A DNA stretch of 64,000 nucleotides, taken from NCBI RefSeq assembly GCF_013426895.1, contig NZ_AP023175.1, forward strand, positions 2,108,001 through 2,172,000, written 5' to 3'. Positions within the stretch are counted from its first letter, which is position 1, and each line of letters begins with the position of its first letter. Shown here in pieces: positions 9,026 through 18,963 of the stretch. Both the position numbers and the translations under genes were made by a program. The notes under the pieces are model-generated. The model saw only the letters and a list, made by a program, of their open reading frames with translations. It was not told the origin of the DNA and made no database searches. This stretch comes from Paraburkholderia largidicola. GTDB lineage: Bacteria; Pseudomonadota; Gammaproteobacteria; Burkholderiales; Burkholderiaceae.

Positions 9026-9898
9026 ATGTTGAAGCCAGAAGTCGACAGTCTCGTTCCACACGTTCCTTTCGACCGCCGCACCTTCATCAAGGCGGCGCTC
9101 GGCACTGGCTTCGCGGCGTGCGTGCTGCCCGTGTCCGCACAGACCATCCATACGGACAGCGAAGGCCTCGAGGCGGGTGAAGTCGGCATCAAATCGGGCG
9201 ATACCCTGGTGCCCGCCTATCGCGCGCAGCCGAAGGGCAAGACGCATCTGCCCGTTATCATCGTGGTTCACGAGATTTTCGGCGTGCACGAGCATATCGC
9301 CGATGTGTGCCGGCGCTTCGCGAAGCAGGGTTATCTGGCCATCGCGCCGGACCTCTATACGCGGCAGGGCGATCCGACGAAGTACCCGACGATGCAGCAG
9401 CTCAACGAGCAGCTCGTGAGCAAGGTGCCCGATGCGCAGGTGCTCGCCGATCTCGACGCGACCTTCAAATGGGCGGGCGAGCATGGCGGCGACGTGAACA
9501 AGGTGGGCATCAACGGCTTCTGCTGGGGCGGGCGTATCGCGTGGCTGTACGCGGAGCACAATCCGCGGCTGAAGGCGGGTGTGGCGTGGTATGGGCGCGT
9601 GGTCGGCAACCAGACGCCGATGAACCCTGCCAATCCGATCGACCGCGTGTCCGATCTGCAGGTGCCGGTGCTGGGCCTATACGGACGTCAGGACCAGAGC
9701 ATCCCGCAGGACTCGCTCGAGAAGATGAAGCAGGCGATCGCGCAGGGGCCGCAGGCGGGTCGCGGCTCGGAGTTCGTCGTGTACGACGACGCGGGGCATG
9801 CGTTCTTCGCGGACTATCGGCCGAGCTACAAGCAGGCCGATGCCGAAGATGGCTGGCGCCGCGCGCTTGCGTGGTTCAAGGCGCACGGCGTCAGTTGA
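9026..9898 (+). CDS. Dienelactone hydrolase family protein with Tat signal
   Basis: A 290-residue alpha/beta hydrolase. The catalytic triad is visible as C166 (GFCWGG), D223 (GRQDQSIP) and H258 (AGHAFF), the Cys-Asp-His arrangement of dienelactone hydrolases (carboxymethylenebutenolidases). Unlike the cytoplasmic catabolic enzymes, it begins with a twin-arginine signal (RRTFIKAALGTGFAACVLPVSA, interrupted here by no charged residue), so it is probably exported folded to the periplasm. The start follows GAAGAGGAG. No aromatic-catabolism genes are adjacent, so the substrate is open. Confidence 0.88.
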   Translation: MLKPEVDSLVPHVPFDRRTFIKAALGTGFAACVLPVSAQTIHTDSEGLEAGEVGIKSGDTLVPAYRAQPKGKTHLPVIIVVHEIFGVHEHIADVCRRFAKQGYLAIAPDLYTRQGDPTKYPTMQQLNEQLVSKVPDAQVLADLDATFKWAGEHGGDVNKVGINGFCWGGRIAWLYAEHNPRLKAGVAWYGRVVGNQTPMNPANPIDRVSDLQVPVLGLYGRQDQSIPQDSLEKMKQAIAQGPQAGRGSEFVVYDDAGHAFFADYRPSYKQADAEDGWRRALAWFKAHGVS

Positions 9899-9962
9899 GT
9901 CTTGCTTGTGTCTGCGCCGCCGGTGCTTGTTGGCGGTTATCGGCACCGCAGACTAACAGCGC

Positions 9963-10835
9963 TTACGGATTCGGTCCCGTCGCCACAGGCCGCGACGAAT
10001 CCGAACTCCATTCGCTCCACGATCCCGGGTACAGCGCCGCGCCGTGCAACCCGGCGATTTCCATCGCCAGCGCGTTGTGGCAAGCGGTGACGCCCGAGCC
10101 GCATTGCAGCACCACGTGCTCGGCGGACACGCCCGCTGGAATCACCGCGTTGAAGTCGTCGCGCAGCGTGTGCGCGGACTTGAAGCGGCCGTCCGCCGTC
10201 AGGTTGTCCTTGAAGAAGCGGTTGCGCGCGCCCGGAATGTGGCCGCCTACGCGGTCCAGCGTTTCGTTCTCGCCGCGATAGCGGTCGGCGGCGCGCGCGT
10301 CGATCACCAGGCGTTCCTTCGTGCCGATATTGCGTTCGACGGCCTGCGCATCGACGGTCACGGCCAGTGGCGCGCCCGCCTTGAAGTCGCCGGTCGTCTG
10401 GGGCGGCACGTCCTGCGTCAGCGGATGACCGGCCGCTTCCCACGCCTGCAGGCCGCCGTCGAGCAGCGCGACGGAATCGTGACCCAGCCAGCGCAGCAGC
10501 CACCACAGACGCGCCGCGTACATGCCGCCCTGCGCGTCGTACGCGATCACTTGCTGGCCTTGCTTGAGGCCGAGTGCGGCGAGACGCTCGACCAGCTTCT
10601 GACGGTCCGGCAACGGATGACGTCCGTTGCTGCCCGTCTTGGGTCCGGACAGATCGCGGTCGAGGTGCAGATAGTGCGCTTGCGGCAGATGACCCGCCGC
10701 GTAGGCTTTTTTACCTGCTTCGGTGTCGACCAGATCGAAATGGCAATCGACGATGAACACGCTGCCCGGCGCGGCGGCCAGACGTTCGGCGAGATTGCCT
10801 GCGGAGATCAGCGTGGTGTAGTGAGTGTGTGGCAT
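9963..10835 (-). CDS. sseA: 3-mercaptopyruvate/thiosulfate sulfurtransferase
   Basis: A two-domain rhodanese-type enzyme of 290 residues that transfers sulfane sulfur from 3-mercaptopyruvate (or thiosulfate) to acceptors in the cytoplasm. The N-terminal rhodanese domain (1-130) is non-catalytic. The C-terminal domain carries C245 in the loop CGSGVTAC, the form associated with mercaptopyruvate rather than thiosulfate. The ATG at 10835 has a clear CAGGAG Shine-Dalgarno. The gene converges with the dienelactone hydrolase gene. Confidence 0.9.
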   Translation of the reverse strand: MPHTHYTTLISAGNLAERLAAAPGSVFIVDCHFDLVDTEAGKKAYAAGHLPQAHYLHLDRDLSGPKTGSNGRHPLPDRQKLVERLAALGLKQGQQVIAYDAQGGMYAARLWWLLRWLGHDSVALLDGGLQAWEAAGHPLTQDVPPQTTGDFKAGAPLAVTVDAQAVERNIGTKERLVIDARAADRYRGENETLDRVGGHIPGARNRFFKDNLTADGRFKSAHTLRDDFNAVIPAGVSAEHVVLQCGSGVTACHNALAMEIAGLHGAALYPGSWSEWSSDSSRPVATGPNP

Positions 10836-10888
10836 GACGGCTCCTGAGAGACTGACTTCGGCAGCGCCGAACGATATCTCTAGTCTAA

Positions 10889-10917
10889 ACAAAAATGACG
10901 GGCCGAAGCCCGTCATT
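10889..10917 (-). terminator. Rho-independent terminator of the Rieske oxygenase gene
   Basis: On the minus strand, AATGACGGGC-TTCG-GCCCGTCATT is followed by TTTTTG: a 10-bp perfect stem, a UUCG tetraloop and a T-run, about 38 bp after the stop codon. Confidence 0.88.
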
Positions 10918-10954
10918 CCTTGTGAAGCCGTGAACGCCGCTCGCGGCGGTTCGT

Positions 10955-12061
10955 TCAGATCGTGACAAGTTCGCGGCGCAGGAACTCGTGGAAGTGCTGC
11001 ATGCCGTCTTCCATCGGGCTCTGATACGGACCGACCTGCGATTCGCCGCGCTCCAGCAGCGCGCGGCGGCCGGCGTCCATGCGTTCGGCGATTTCGTCGT
11101 CTTCGCGTGCCGTTTCCATGTACGCGGCGCGCTCCGCTTCGACGAAGTCACGCTCGAACAGCGCGATTTCCTCAGGGTAATAGAACTCGACGACGTTCGT
11201 CGTCTTTTGCGGACCGCGCGGAATCAGCCACGACACGACGAGCACATGCGGATACCACTCGACCATGATGCCCGGGTAGTACACCATCCAGATCGCGCCG
11301 AACTCGGGCATCTTGCCGTCGCGGTAGCGCAGCACTTCGTCGTGCCACTTGCGATACGTCGGGCTGCCCGGACGCGCGAGTTCGTTGTGCACGCCGACCG
11401 TCTGCACGCTGTACCAGTCGCCGAATTCCCACTTCAGATCGTCGCAATTGACGAAGCTGCCGAGGCCCGGATGGAATGGTACGACGTGATAGTCCTCGAG
11501 ATAGACCTCGATGAAGGTCTTCCAGTTGTAGTTGCACTCGTGCACTTCGACGTGATCGAACATGTAGTCCGTGAAGTCGAAGTGCTTTGCCGTGCCGAGG
11601 CGCGCCAGGTCTTTCGCGACGTCGCGGCCCTGCGTTTCGAACAGCAGGCCGTTCCAGCTTTGGAGCGGGGTGGCGCCGAGGTTCAGGCAGGGGTTGTCGG
11701 CGAAATGCGGCGCGCCGAGCAACTGGCCGTTCAGGTCGTAGGTCCAGCGGTGCAGGGGACAGACGATGTTCTCCGTCTGCCCGCGGCCGTTCAGCATGAT
11801 TGCCTGACGATGGCGGCACACGTTCGACAGCAGTTCGATCTGCGACTGCTGGTTGCGGACGAGCACGCGCCCCTCGCGTTCGCTGGGCAAGGCAAAATAG
11901 TTACCCGCTTCGGGAACCATGAGTTCGTGCCCGACGTAGCGAGGACCTTTCTTGAAAAGGGTTTCGAGTTCGCGCTCGTGGAGCGCCTGGTCAAAGTAAG
12001 CCGTGACTGGCAGCTGGCTGTGAATAGCCTTGAGCTGCAATGCATTGCTCAGATTGGACAT
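10955..12061 (-). CDS. Rieske non-heme iron oxygenase, alpha-subunit type
   Basis: A 368-residue aromatic-ring-hydroxylating dioxygenase-like protein. The Rieske [2Fe-2S] ligands are C82-x-H84 and C101-xx-H104. The catalytic domain contains NWKTFIEVYLEDYHVVPFH, giving the bridging acidic residue and two His ligands for mononuclear iron. No reductase, ferredoxin or beta subunit is nearby, so it must use a partner encoded elsewhere. It is divergent from xseB-ispA-dxs. The substrate is unknown; an isoprenoid or sterol-like substrate is only a guess from context. The ATG at 12061 has a GGGAG Shine-Dalgarno. Confidence 0.88.
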   Translation of the reverse strand: MSNLSNALQLKAIHSQLPVTAYFDQALHERELETLFKKGPRYVGHELMVPEAGNYFALPSEREGRVLVRNQQSQIELLSNVCRHRQAIMLNGRGQTENIVCPLHRWTYDLNGQLLGAPHFADNPCLNLGATPLQSWNGLLFETQGRDVAKDLARLGTAKHFDFTDYMFDHVEVHECNYNWKTFIEVYLEDYHVVPFHPGLGSFVNCDDLKWEFGDWYSVQTVGVHNELARPGSPTYRKWHDEVLRYRDGKMPEFGAIWMVYYPGIMVEWYPHVLVVSWLIPRGPQKTTNVVEFYYPEEIALFERDFVEAERAAYMETAREDDEIAERMDAGRRALLERGESQVGPYQSPMEDGMQHFHEFLRRELVTI

Positions 12062-12347
12062 TCCCACTCCCGATGAAGACGTGAAAGCAGTGAACAACCC
12101 AACCATCGAAGATTCGATTTAGGGAGCCCGCGATTATACCCGTTTCCCCCTCCTTGGGGCGCTTAAGTACCTGATTTGGGTTAAAAATGTCGGGGAAGCT
12201 CGCGATTTCGCCACGCAAACGTTGGATTTATTTCTATCGTCCAAAGTGTTGCGCAACGGCCGTGCGGATACCCATTGGTGGGCTCACAGGTCGAAAATGT
12301 CGCTTTTGCCGTAGAATGTCCGACTTGTTTTAATTTTGCGACGATTC
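12062..12347. other. Divergent intergenic region (Rieske oxygenase / xseB)
   Basis: 286 bp, more A+T-rich than the surroundings, holding the promoters of both transcription units. A TAGAAT hexamer at 12312-12317 could be the -10 box for xseB. I see no gene or strong hairpin. Confidence 0.4.
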
Positions 12348-12665
12348 ATGGCGAAGACGGCTTCCACGGATACGGCTGGTTTGTCCCCCACCAGCACCGA
12401 AGGTTCCGACAACTCACCGCTGCCCGAGAGCTACGAGGCAGCGCTGGCGGAGCTGGAGGGGCTCGTTGGGCGCATGGAGGGCGGCAGCCTCAGCCTGGAA
12501 GAGTCGCTTGCGGCTTACCGGCGCGGCGCCGTGCTCGTGGCGTTCTGCCAGCAGCAACTCGAAAAAGTGGAGCAGCAGGTGCGCGTCCTCGATGGCGAAA
12601 CGCTCAAGCCGCTTCCCGTGAACACAGCAGGTACAACCGCTGCCGACAGCGGAGACGATCTATGA
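12348..12665 (+). CDS. xseB: Exodeoxyribonuclease VII small subunit
   Basis: A 105-residue small subunit that assembles on the XseA nuclease to degrade single-stranded DNA. The family core ESYEAALAELEGLVGRMEGG...SLEESLAAYRRG spans about residues 27-65. The N-terminal 25 residues are a Ser/Thr-rich extension typical of this group. The ATG at 12348 is preferred over an in-frame TTG 12 bp upstream. The stop overlaps the ispA start (ATGA), so the two genes are translationally coupled. Confidence 0.93.
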   Translation: MAKTASTDTAGLSPTSTEGSDNSPLPESYEAALAELEGLVGRMEGGSLSLEESLAAYRRGAVLVAFCQQQLEKVEQQVRVLDGETLKPLPVNTAGTTAADSGDDL

Positions 12666-13555
12666 CCTTCGAACAATGGATGCGCTCGGTGCTGGACCGG
12701 GTAGAGGGCGCACTCGAGCAATATTTGCCGGCGGAATCGACCGAGCCCGCCCGGCTGCATGAAGCAATGCGCTATGCCGTGCTGGGCGGCGGCAAGCGGG
12801 TACGCCCGCTGCTGTGTCACGCGGCGGGCGAACTGACGGGCGCGAAGGCCGAGTGCCTCGACGCGGCATCGGCAGCGCTGGAGATGATTCACGTCTACTC
12901 GCTCGTGCACGATGACATGCCCTGCATGGACGACGACGAACTGCGCCGCGGCAAGCCCACGGTACACGTCAAATATGACGAAGCGACGGCACTGCTGGTC
13001 GGTGACGCGCTGCAGTCGCAAGCTTTCGTTGCGCTGACATCGGACGTGCTCGCGCCCGCGCAGCAGGCCGCGCTGGTGCGCGAACTGGCGCTGGCGAGCG
13101 GCTCGATCGGCATGGCGGGCGGACAGGCGATTGATCTGGCGAGCGTCGGCCATACGCTGACGCGCCCGCAGCTCGAAACCATGCACCGCCTGAAAACGGG
13201 CGCGCTGCTGCGCGCCGCCGTGCGGATGGGCGCATTGACAGGCCAGATCGGCAACGGCGGGCCCGACGCGAAGGCGCTGGAGTCGCTGGATGCCTATTCG
13301 GCTGCCGTGGGCCTCGCGTTTCAGGTCGTCGACGATATTCTCGACGTCACGACCGATTCCGCGACGCTTGGCAAAACGGCTGGAAAGGACGCGAAGGACG
13401 GCAAACCGACCTACGTGTCGATCATCGGGCTCGACGCTTCGCGTGCGCTCGCAGCGCAGCTGCGCAGCGATGCCCACGCAGCACTTGCACCTTTTGGCGC
13501 CCGCGCACAGCGGCTCGCCGAGCTGGCTGACCTCGTGGTGAACCGGGTCAGCTGA
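12662..13555 (+). CDS. ispA: Farnesyl (polyprenyl) diphosphate synthase
   Basis: A 297-residue all-helical prenyltransferase that condenses IPP with DMAPP/GPP to farnesyl diphosphate for quinone, hopanoid and undecaprenyl synthesis. The first Asp-rich motif is DDMPCMDDD from D84. The second is DDILD at 224-228. The conserved GGGKRVRP lies near residue 42. It overlaps xseB by 4 bp and precedes dxs, the classic proteobacterial xseB-ispA-dxs order. Confidence 0.96.
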   Translation: MTFEQWMRSVLDRVEGALEQYLPAESTEPARLHEAMRYAVLGGGKRVRPLLCHAAGELTGAKAECLDAASAALEMIHVYSLVHDDMPCMDDDELRRGKPTVHVKYDEATALLVGDALQSQAFVALTSDVLAPAQQAALVRELALASGSIGMAGGQAIDLASVGHTLTRPQLETMHRLKTGALLRAAVRMGALTGQIGNGGPDAKALESLDAYSAAVGLAFQVVDDILDVTTDSATLGKTAGKDAKDGKPTYVSIIGLDASRALAAQLRSDAHAALAPFGARAQRLAELADLVVNRVS

Positions 13556-13651
13556 TGAAGCTGTAACGCGAAAGCCCGCCGCCCGCACAAGACTCTTCGG
13601 GTGTGCGCGAATGAAGTGCGGGCGCGTAAGTTTTCCTACAATGGAACGACG

Positions 13652-15550
13652 ATGTACGACTTGCTGAAAACCATTGACGACCCCGCGGACCTGCGCCGCC
13701 TCGATCGCCGCCAGTTGCACCCGCTTGCCGACGAGTTGCGTGCCTTCGTGCTCGACAGCGTGTCGCAGACGGGCGGCCACCTGTCGTCCAACCTCGGCAC
13801 GGTCGAACTGACGATCGCGCTGCACTACGTGTTCGACACGCCGCGCGACCGCATCGTCTGGGACGTGGGTCATCAGACCTATCCCCACAAGATCCTGACG
13901 GGCCGCCGCGACCAGATGCACTCGCTGCGTCAGCTGGGCGGCATTTCGGGCTTCCCGAAACGCGACGAGTCGCCGTACGACACGTTCGGCACGGCGCACT
14001 CGAGCACGTCGATCTCGGCGGCGCTCGGCATGGCGATCGGCAGCAAGCTGCGCGGCGAAGACCGTTTCGCGATCGCCGTGATCGGCGACGGCGCGATGAC
14101 GGCGGGCATGGCCTTCGAGGCGATGAACAACGCCGGCGTCGAAGACGACGTGCCGCTGCTCGTGATCCTCAACGACAACGACATGTCGATTTCGCCGCCC
14201 GTGGGCGCGCTGAATCGCCATCTCGCGCGCCTGATGTCGGGCCGTTTCTACGCGGCTGCGCGTGCCGGCGTCGAACGCGTGCTGCGCCATGCGCCGCCCG
14301 TGCTCGACCTCGCGCGCAAGCTCGAAGAACACGCGAAGGGCATGATCGTGCCGGCCACGCTGTTCGAAGAGTTCGGCTTCAACTACATCGGACCGATCGA
14401 CGGCCACGATCTCGACTCGCTGATCCCGACGCTGCAGAACATCAAGGAACTGCGCGGTCCGCAATTCCTGCACGTCGTGACGAAGAAGGGCCAGGGCTAC
14501 AAGCTGGCCGAAGCCGACCCGGTGCTGTACCACGGCCCCGGCAAGTTCAACCCGGCCGAAGGCATCAAGCCGTCGACGACGCCTGCCAAGAAGACCTACA
14601 CGCAAGTGTTCGGCGAATGGCTGTGCGACGCGGCCGAGCTCGATTCGCGCGTGGTCGGCATCACGCCGGCGATGCGCGAAGGCTCGGGCATGGTCGAGTT
14701 CGAAAAGCGCTTCCCGGATCGCTATTACGACGTCGGCATTGCCGAGCAGCACGCCGTGACGTTCGCGGGCGGTCTGGCGACGGAAGGGCTCAAGCCTGTC
14801 GTCGCGATCTACTCGACGTTCCTGCAACGCGCGTATGACCAGCTGATCCACGACGTTGCGCTGCAAAATCTGCCCGTTGTGTTCGCAATCGATCGCGCGG
14901 GCCTCGTCGGCGCGGACGGCGCAACGCACGCGGGCGCGTACGATCTCGCGTTCCTGCGCTGCATCCCGAACATGACGGTGATGGCTGCGTCGGACGAAAA
15001 CGAGTGCCGCCAGATGCTGTACACGGCGCTGCAGCAGCCGAACCCGACGGCCGTGCGTTATCCGCGCGGCGCGGGCACGGGCGTCGCAACGGTCAAGCAG
15101 ATGGCTGCGCTTCCGCTCGGCAAGGGCGAAGTCCGCCGCCAGTCGACGCAACCGGCCGGCAAGCGCATCGCGATTCTCGCGTTCGGCACGATGGTCGCGC
15201 CGTCGCTCGCGGCAGCGGAACAGCTGGACGCGACGGTCGCCAACATGCGCTTCGTGAAGCCGATCGACGCCGATCTGGTCCGCGAGCTGGCCGAGACGCA
15301 CGACGCCATCGTCACGGTGGAAGAAGGCTGCGTGATGGGCGGCGCGGGCTCGGCCTGCGTGGAAGCCATGATGGAGAGTGGGGTTATCCGACCCGTACTA
15401 CAATTGGGCCTTCCCGATCGCTTCATCGATCACGGAGATCCCGCGAAGCTGCTCGCGTCGTGCGGCCTTGACGCTGCGGGCATCGCGAAGTCCATCCGCG
15501 AGCGATTTGTGGAGCACGCGAGCGGCAAGTCGGTCAAACGCGTCGCGTAA
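13652..15550 (+). CDS. dxs: 1-deoxy-D-xylulose-5-phosphate synthase
   Basis: A 632-residue thiamine-diphosphate enzyme that condenses pyruvate and glyceraldehyde 3-phosphate in the first step of the MEP isoprenoid pathway. The TPP-binding motif [18 protein letters not shown] is present, as are the N-terminal [10 protein letters not shown] and the C-terminal-domain [15 protein letters not shown]. The start [11 protein letters not shown] is standard and follows GGAACGACG. Full length and undamaged. It lies about 100 bp after ispA, probably in the same transcript. Confidence 0.97.
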   Translation: MYDLLKTIDDPADLRRLDRRQLHPLADELRAFVLDSVSQTGGHLSSNLGTVELTIALHYVFDTPRDRIVWDVGHQTYPHKILTGRRDQMHSLRQLGGISGFPKRDESPYDTFGTAHSSTSISAALGMAIGSKLRGEDRFAIAVIGDGAMTAGMAFEAMNNAGVEDDVPLLVILNDNDMSISPPVGALNRHLARLMSGRFYAAARAGVERVLRHAPPVLDLARKLEEHAKGMIVPATLFEEFGFNYIGPIDGHDLDSLIPTLQNIKELRGPQFLHVVTKKGQGYKLAEADPVLYHGPGKFNPAEGIKPSTTPAKKTYTQVFGEWLCDAAELDSRVVGITPAMREGSGMVEFEKRFPDRYYDVGIAEQHAVTFAGGLATEGLKPVVAIYSTFLQRAYDQLIHDVALQNLPVVFAIDRAGLVGADGATHAGAYDLAFLRCIPNMTVMAASDENECRQMLYTALQQPNPTAVRYPRGAGTGVATVKQMAALPLGKGEVRRQSTQPAGKRIAILAFGTMVAPSLAAAEQLDATVANMRFVKPIDADLVRELAETHDAIVTVEEGCVMGGAGSACVEAMMESGVIRPVLQLGLPDRFIDHGDPAKLLASCGLDAAGIAKSIRERFVEHASGKSVKRVA

Positions 15551-15606
15551 CATAGCGGGCCGCCGGAACAAACAAGCGGCTCGTTGCATCTACTCCAATA
15601 TGAATC

Positions 15607-15660
15607 GGCGGGTTGCGTACCCGCCGGGCTCCGCCGGCGCAAGCCGGCGGTTGTCATTTT
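15607..15660 (+). terminator. Tandem hairpins after dxs
   Basis: Two GC-rich hairpins in succession: CGGCGGGT-TGCGT-ACCCGCCG at 15606-15626, and CCGCCGGC-GCAA-GCCGGCGG at 15631-15650 followed by TTGTCATTTT. They probably end the xseB-ispA-dxs transcript. Confidence 0.65.
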
Positions 15661-15696
15661 GCGCGTCGATTCGCGCTGCCAGTTGAGGACAAGGAC

Positions 15697-16494
15697 ATGA
15701 ACCAGATGAACCCCGCCTTCGTGATGCCCGACGTGCAAAGCACGGTCGACACCCGCCAGATTCCGATTCAGCGGGTCGGCGTGAAGGCGGTGCGTCATCC
15801 GCTGACGGTCCGTACGCCAGACGGCAGCGTGCAGCCGACTATCGGTACGTGGAATCTCGACGTTCATCTGCCGGCCGAGGTAAAGGGCACGCATATGTCG
15901 CGCTTCGTCGCGCTGCTCGAGGAGAACAAGGCGCCGCTGGATTCTGCTGCGTTTCGCGCGATGCTCGCGGCGATGCTCGAGAAGCTTGAGGCGCGTGCGG
16001 GCCGTATCGAGGTGTCGTTTCCGTATTTCGTCAACAAGACGGCGCCTGTGTCGGGCGTGCAAAGTCTGCTGGACTACGAAGTGACGCTGACGGCGGATTC
16101 GCGCGATGGCGCCACGCGGATGTTTCTCAAGGTTCTGGTGCCCGTCACCAGCCTGTGCCCGTGCTCGAAGAAGATTTCGCAGTATGGCGCGCATAACCAG
16201 CGCTCGCATGTGACGATTAACGCTGAGTTGATGGATGATGTGCCTGTCGAGGATCTGATCCGTATTGCGGAGGAAGAGGCTTCGTGTGAGTTGTGGGGAT
16301 TGCTCAAGCGGCCTGATGAGAAGTTCGTGACCGAACGCGCTTATGAGAACCCGAAGTTCGTCGAAGACCTGGTGCGGGATGTCGCGCAGCGGTTGAATGA
16401 TGATAAGCGTATTGCCGCTTATGTGCTCGAAGCGGAGAACTTCGAGTCTATTCATAATCATTCGGCGTATGCGGTGATTGAGAAGAGGGGCTGA
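15697..16494 (+). CDS. folE2: GTP cyclohydrolase IB
   Basis: A 265-residue GTP cyclohydrolase of the FolE2 (COG1469) type, making dihydroneopterin triphosphate for folate or queuosine-type pathways. It is an alternative to FolE that can function with metals other than zinc. The active-site Cys is C154 within SLCPCSK, followed by [11 protein letters not shown]. The length is normal. The start at 15697 follows GAGGACAAGGAC. From about 16200 on, codons shift to T/G-ending ones as the gene nears element E2, although the protein remains family-like. No folate genes are adjacent. Confidence 0.94.
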   Translation: MNQMNPAFVMPDVQSTVDTRQIPIQRVGVKAVRHPLTVRTPDGSVQPTIGTWNLDVHLPAEVKGTHMSRFVALLEENKAPLDSAAFRAMLAAMLEKLEARAGRIEVSFPYFVNKTAPVSGVQSLLDYEVTLTADSRDGATRMFLKVLVPVTSLCPCSKKISQYGAHNQRSHVTINAELMDDVPVEDLIRIAEEEASCELWGLLKRPDEKFVTERAYENPKFVEDLVRDVAQRLNDDKRIAAYVLEAENFESIHNHSAYAVIEKRG

Positions 16495-16540
16495 GGGTTT
16501 TTTCTGTCTGCGACTCTGGGGTGGTTTGCTTGTGCTTTGC

Positions 16541-17197
16541 GCTGGCATCCGCGTGATGTTATTGGTCTGCAAGCGTTGCCCCTGTGCGGGGCGGCACCTA
16601 CTTTTCTTTGCCGCCGCAAAGAAAAGTAGGCAAAAGAAAGCGGCTAACACCGCCAGTTCTAGTATTCGCCTGAGGGCCCCCAAAGGTTCTTATGCTTCAC
16701 ACGGCAACCACCTGACCGACGCTCGTTGCCAGCGCTCTTGCAGTGCGCCTCACCCGCTTCACGCCCCCACACGACAGCAGGCCGCGCCAGACAGTCCACG
16801 GCCGCCCAGGTGGCAAACTGTGTGTCGGCCGTAGAGCCACACACGCCTCACTCCGAACCGATAGCGCACGCGCCCCACGCTGTAAGAGCCCCAGGCTAAA
16901 CGGCGCGACAACCTGCACACAGTTTGCCACCTGGGCGGCGCATAGCATTCGCTGCCGCTGGCCTTTGCACGGGTATTCGAAGCGGGTGAGGCGCAAGGAG
17001 AGAGCGTTGGCAACGCACATGAACAGGATTGCTGCGGTGTGAAGGATGGGGACGTTGGGGGCCCGTGGGTCGGCACATGGGCTGGCGGTGTGAGCCGCTT
17101 TCTTTTGCCTACTTTTCTTTGCGGCGGCAAAGAAAAGTAGGTGCCGCCCCGCACAGGGGCGACGCATGAAGCACGCTAACAAAACGCGGATGCCCGC
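16541..17197. repeat. Palindromic repeat element E2 (657 bp)
   Basis: The closest copy to E1: the same 657-bp length, same orientation, innermost 24-bp arms at 16801-16824 and 16916-16939, and a 91-nt loop (16825-16915) nearly identical to that of E1. It lies 46 bp after the folE2 stop and runs into a tandem array. The long reading frames across it lie in both strands of the palindrome and are not genes. Confidence 0.9.
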
Positions 17198-17455
17198 AGA
17201 GCAGCAAACCAGGCGAACCATCCAGCGTCGCAGACAACCCAAAGCAGGTGCCGCCCCGCACAGGGGCGACGCATGAAGCACGCTAACAAAACGCGGATGC
17301 CCGCAGAGCAGTAAACCAGGCGAACCATCCAGCGTCGCAGACAACCAAAAGCAGGTGCCGCCCCGCACAGGGGCGACGCCTGAAGCACGCAAACAAAACG
17401 CGGATGCCAGCAGAGCAGTAAACCAGGCGAACCATCCAGCGTCGCAGACAAAAAA
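17161..17455. repeat. 107-bp tandem repeat (about 2.75 copies) at the right end of E2
   Basis: Units begin at 17161, 17268 and 17375 with GACGC(A/C)TGAAGCACGC and contain AACGCGGATGCC(C/A)GCAGAGCAG, CCAGGCGAACCATCCAGCG and GCAGGTGCCGCCCCGCACAGGGGC. Part of each unit is the outer end of the palindrome, so the element's terminus itself has been amplified. The array stops directly before the stop codon of the minus-strand porin gene. Confidence 0.9.
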
Positions 17456-17457
17456 AA

Positions 17458-18963
17458 TCAGAACACCTTCACCGGCACATTCACCACAAGCCGGTATTCC
17501 ATATTATCCGGGTCCGAGTAATGCGCTGTCGACTTGTGATACATCGCGATAAACGTGATCTTCGTATCCTTGAACCGTCCGCTCTGCAGCGTATAGCTCG
17601 GAATAAACCCGATCTCATGATGCGTGCCATGCACATACTCGCCATTCCGCGTGTAAGGCCCGATCGCATTCGACGCGGCGCCAGCCGAAGCATCCGCTCC
17701 CCAGCCCGTCACGCCCCACAGCATCGCCTTGAAGCCAGGCAAGCCGGCATACTTGCCATCGAACGTATACCGCAGCTGGAACGACTTTTCATGCGGCGCG
17801 TTGTAGTCGACATCCATCGAGTTCACGAGATAGATACCGTTGGTCTCGTTCACATAATCGAAGAACTGGTCGCCGAGAATCTGCTGATAGCCGAGCAACA
17901 CCTGATGCGGACCATGTTGCGCCGACAGCGACAGGCTATACGCATTGTTGTTGATATGCCCTTGCAGCGCCGAACCCGTCTGATGCGTCGAGTAGATGTT
18001 CGCGAGTCCAGCCCACTTGACCGTGTTCACATCGCCGATCGAATGTGAGATCGCCGCGTAGAACTGATTCCACACGTCTTCCGCCTGATCCGCGTACAAC
18101 GTGACCGTGCCGTTGGGCGAATAGTCCCAGTTGCCGCCGAAGTAGGACAGGCGCTTGATCGTCGTGCCGCCGTACGACGACGTCAGGTCGATCAGGTTCG
18201 TGTGGCCGCGCGCGTCGACCTTCGTGAAGCTACCGGCCTGCATCGTGACGTTATGGATGTCGTTGCTCACTGCCGATACGCCGAGGAACGTCGGCGGCAA
18301 CGCGCGGTTGTCGTGCGGTTCCATGAACGGATTGTTGTCGACGATCTGCAAACCATACTTGACGACCGTCTCGGAGATGCGCCCCTTGATGTCGTACATG
18401 CCCGGATACGCCCATGCGAGCTGGTCCGAACCGCCGCCGCCCTTCGCCACGTGCACCATGTTGCCCGCGCCGTTGCCGCCGTCGAGCTTGAGTGCGGCGA
18501 ACAGCGATGCATCGAAGCCGAGACCGACGGGCCCTTGCGTGTAGCCGGATTCGAAGTTCGCCTGCATGCCCTGAACCCACGCGTGGCGGTGCGGGCCACC
18601 TTCGTTGTCGAACTGGTCGGCGTAATTGCGGAACAGCAGGTTCAGATGGCTGTCGGCGATCAGGCCTTTGCTCTTCGCCTGGCTCGACAACGGCGCGGGC
18701 GGCGTCGCAACCTGGTCGGCTTCTGCATTCACGAGCGCGTTGTTGGTTTCGGGCTGCACCTCCGCGACGTTCGGCATGTGTTTCAGCTTCGGTTTGGCTG
18801 GTGCGGCGGGTGCCGCGGGCGCAGCCTGCGCCACGGCTGCGCTGGCGGCGGCGGGCGCGGCTGCGTCGTCGGCGAATGCGGCGGTGGCGATCGTCAGTGC
18901 CGGCAGGCCCACTGCCAGCAAGGCGAACTTCGATGCTCCTGATGTGGATCGTTGGGTTGTCAT
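17458..18963 (-). CDS. OprD-family outer-membrane porin, end of the peptide-uptake operon
   Basis: A 501-residue outer-membrane protein. It has a signal peptide (cut near AFA, residue 31), an Ala/Pro-rich linker to about residue 60, and then an OprD-like barrel (SHLNLLFRNYADQFD..., YPGMYDIKGRISETVVKYG, Tyr-rich strands) ending in the aromatic residue F, as outer-membrane barrels do. OprD-type channels admit amino acids, peptides or small organic acids. It lies 155 bp after the last ATPase gene of the Opp-like operon on the same strand, suggesting the outer-membrane entry step for the same peptides. The extended Ala/Pro linker is unusual for OprD proteins. Confidence 0.82.
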   Translation of the reverse strand: MTTQRSTSGASKFALLAVGLPALTIATAAFADDAAAPAAASAAVAQAAPAAPAAPAKPKLKHMPNVAEVQPETNNALVNAEADQVATPPAPLSSQAKSKGLIADSHLNLLFRNYADQFDNEGGPHRHAWVQGMQANFESGYTQGPVGLGFDASLFAALKLDGGNGAGNMVHVAKGGGGSDQLAWAYPGMYDIKGRISETVVKYGLQIVDNNPFMEPHDNRALPPTFLGVSAVSNDIHNVTMQAGSFTKVDARGHTNLIDLTSSYGGTTIKRLSYFGGNWDYSPNGTVTLYADQAEDVWNQFYAAISHSIGDVNTVKWAGLANIYSTHQTGSALQGHINNNAYSLSLSAQHGPHQVLLGYQQILGDQFFDYVNETNGIYLVNSMDVDYNAPHEKSFQLRYTFDGKYAGLPGFKAMLWGVTGWGADASAGAASNAIGPYTRNGEYVHGTHHEIGFIPSYTLQSGRFKDTKITFIAMYHKSTAHYSDPDNMEYRLVVNVPVKVF

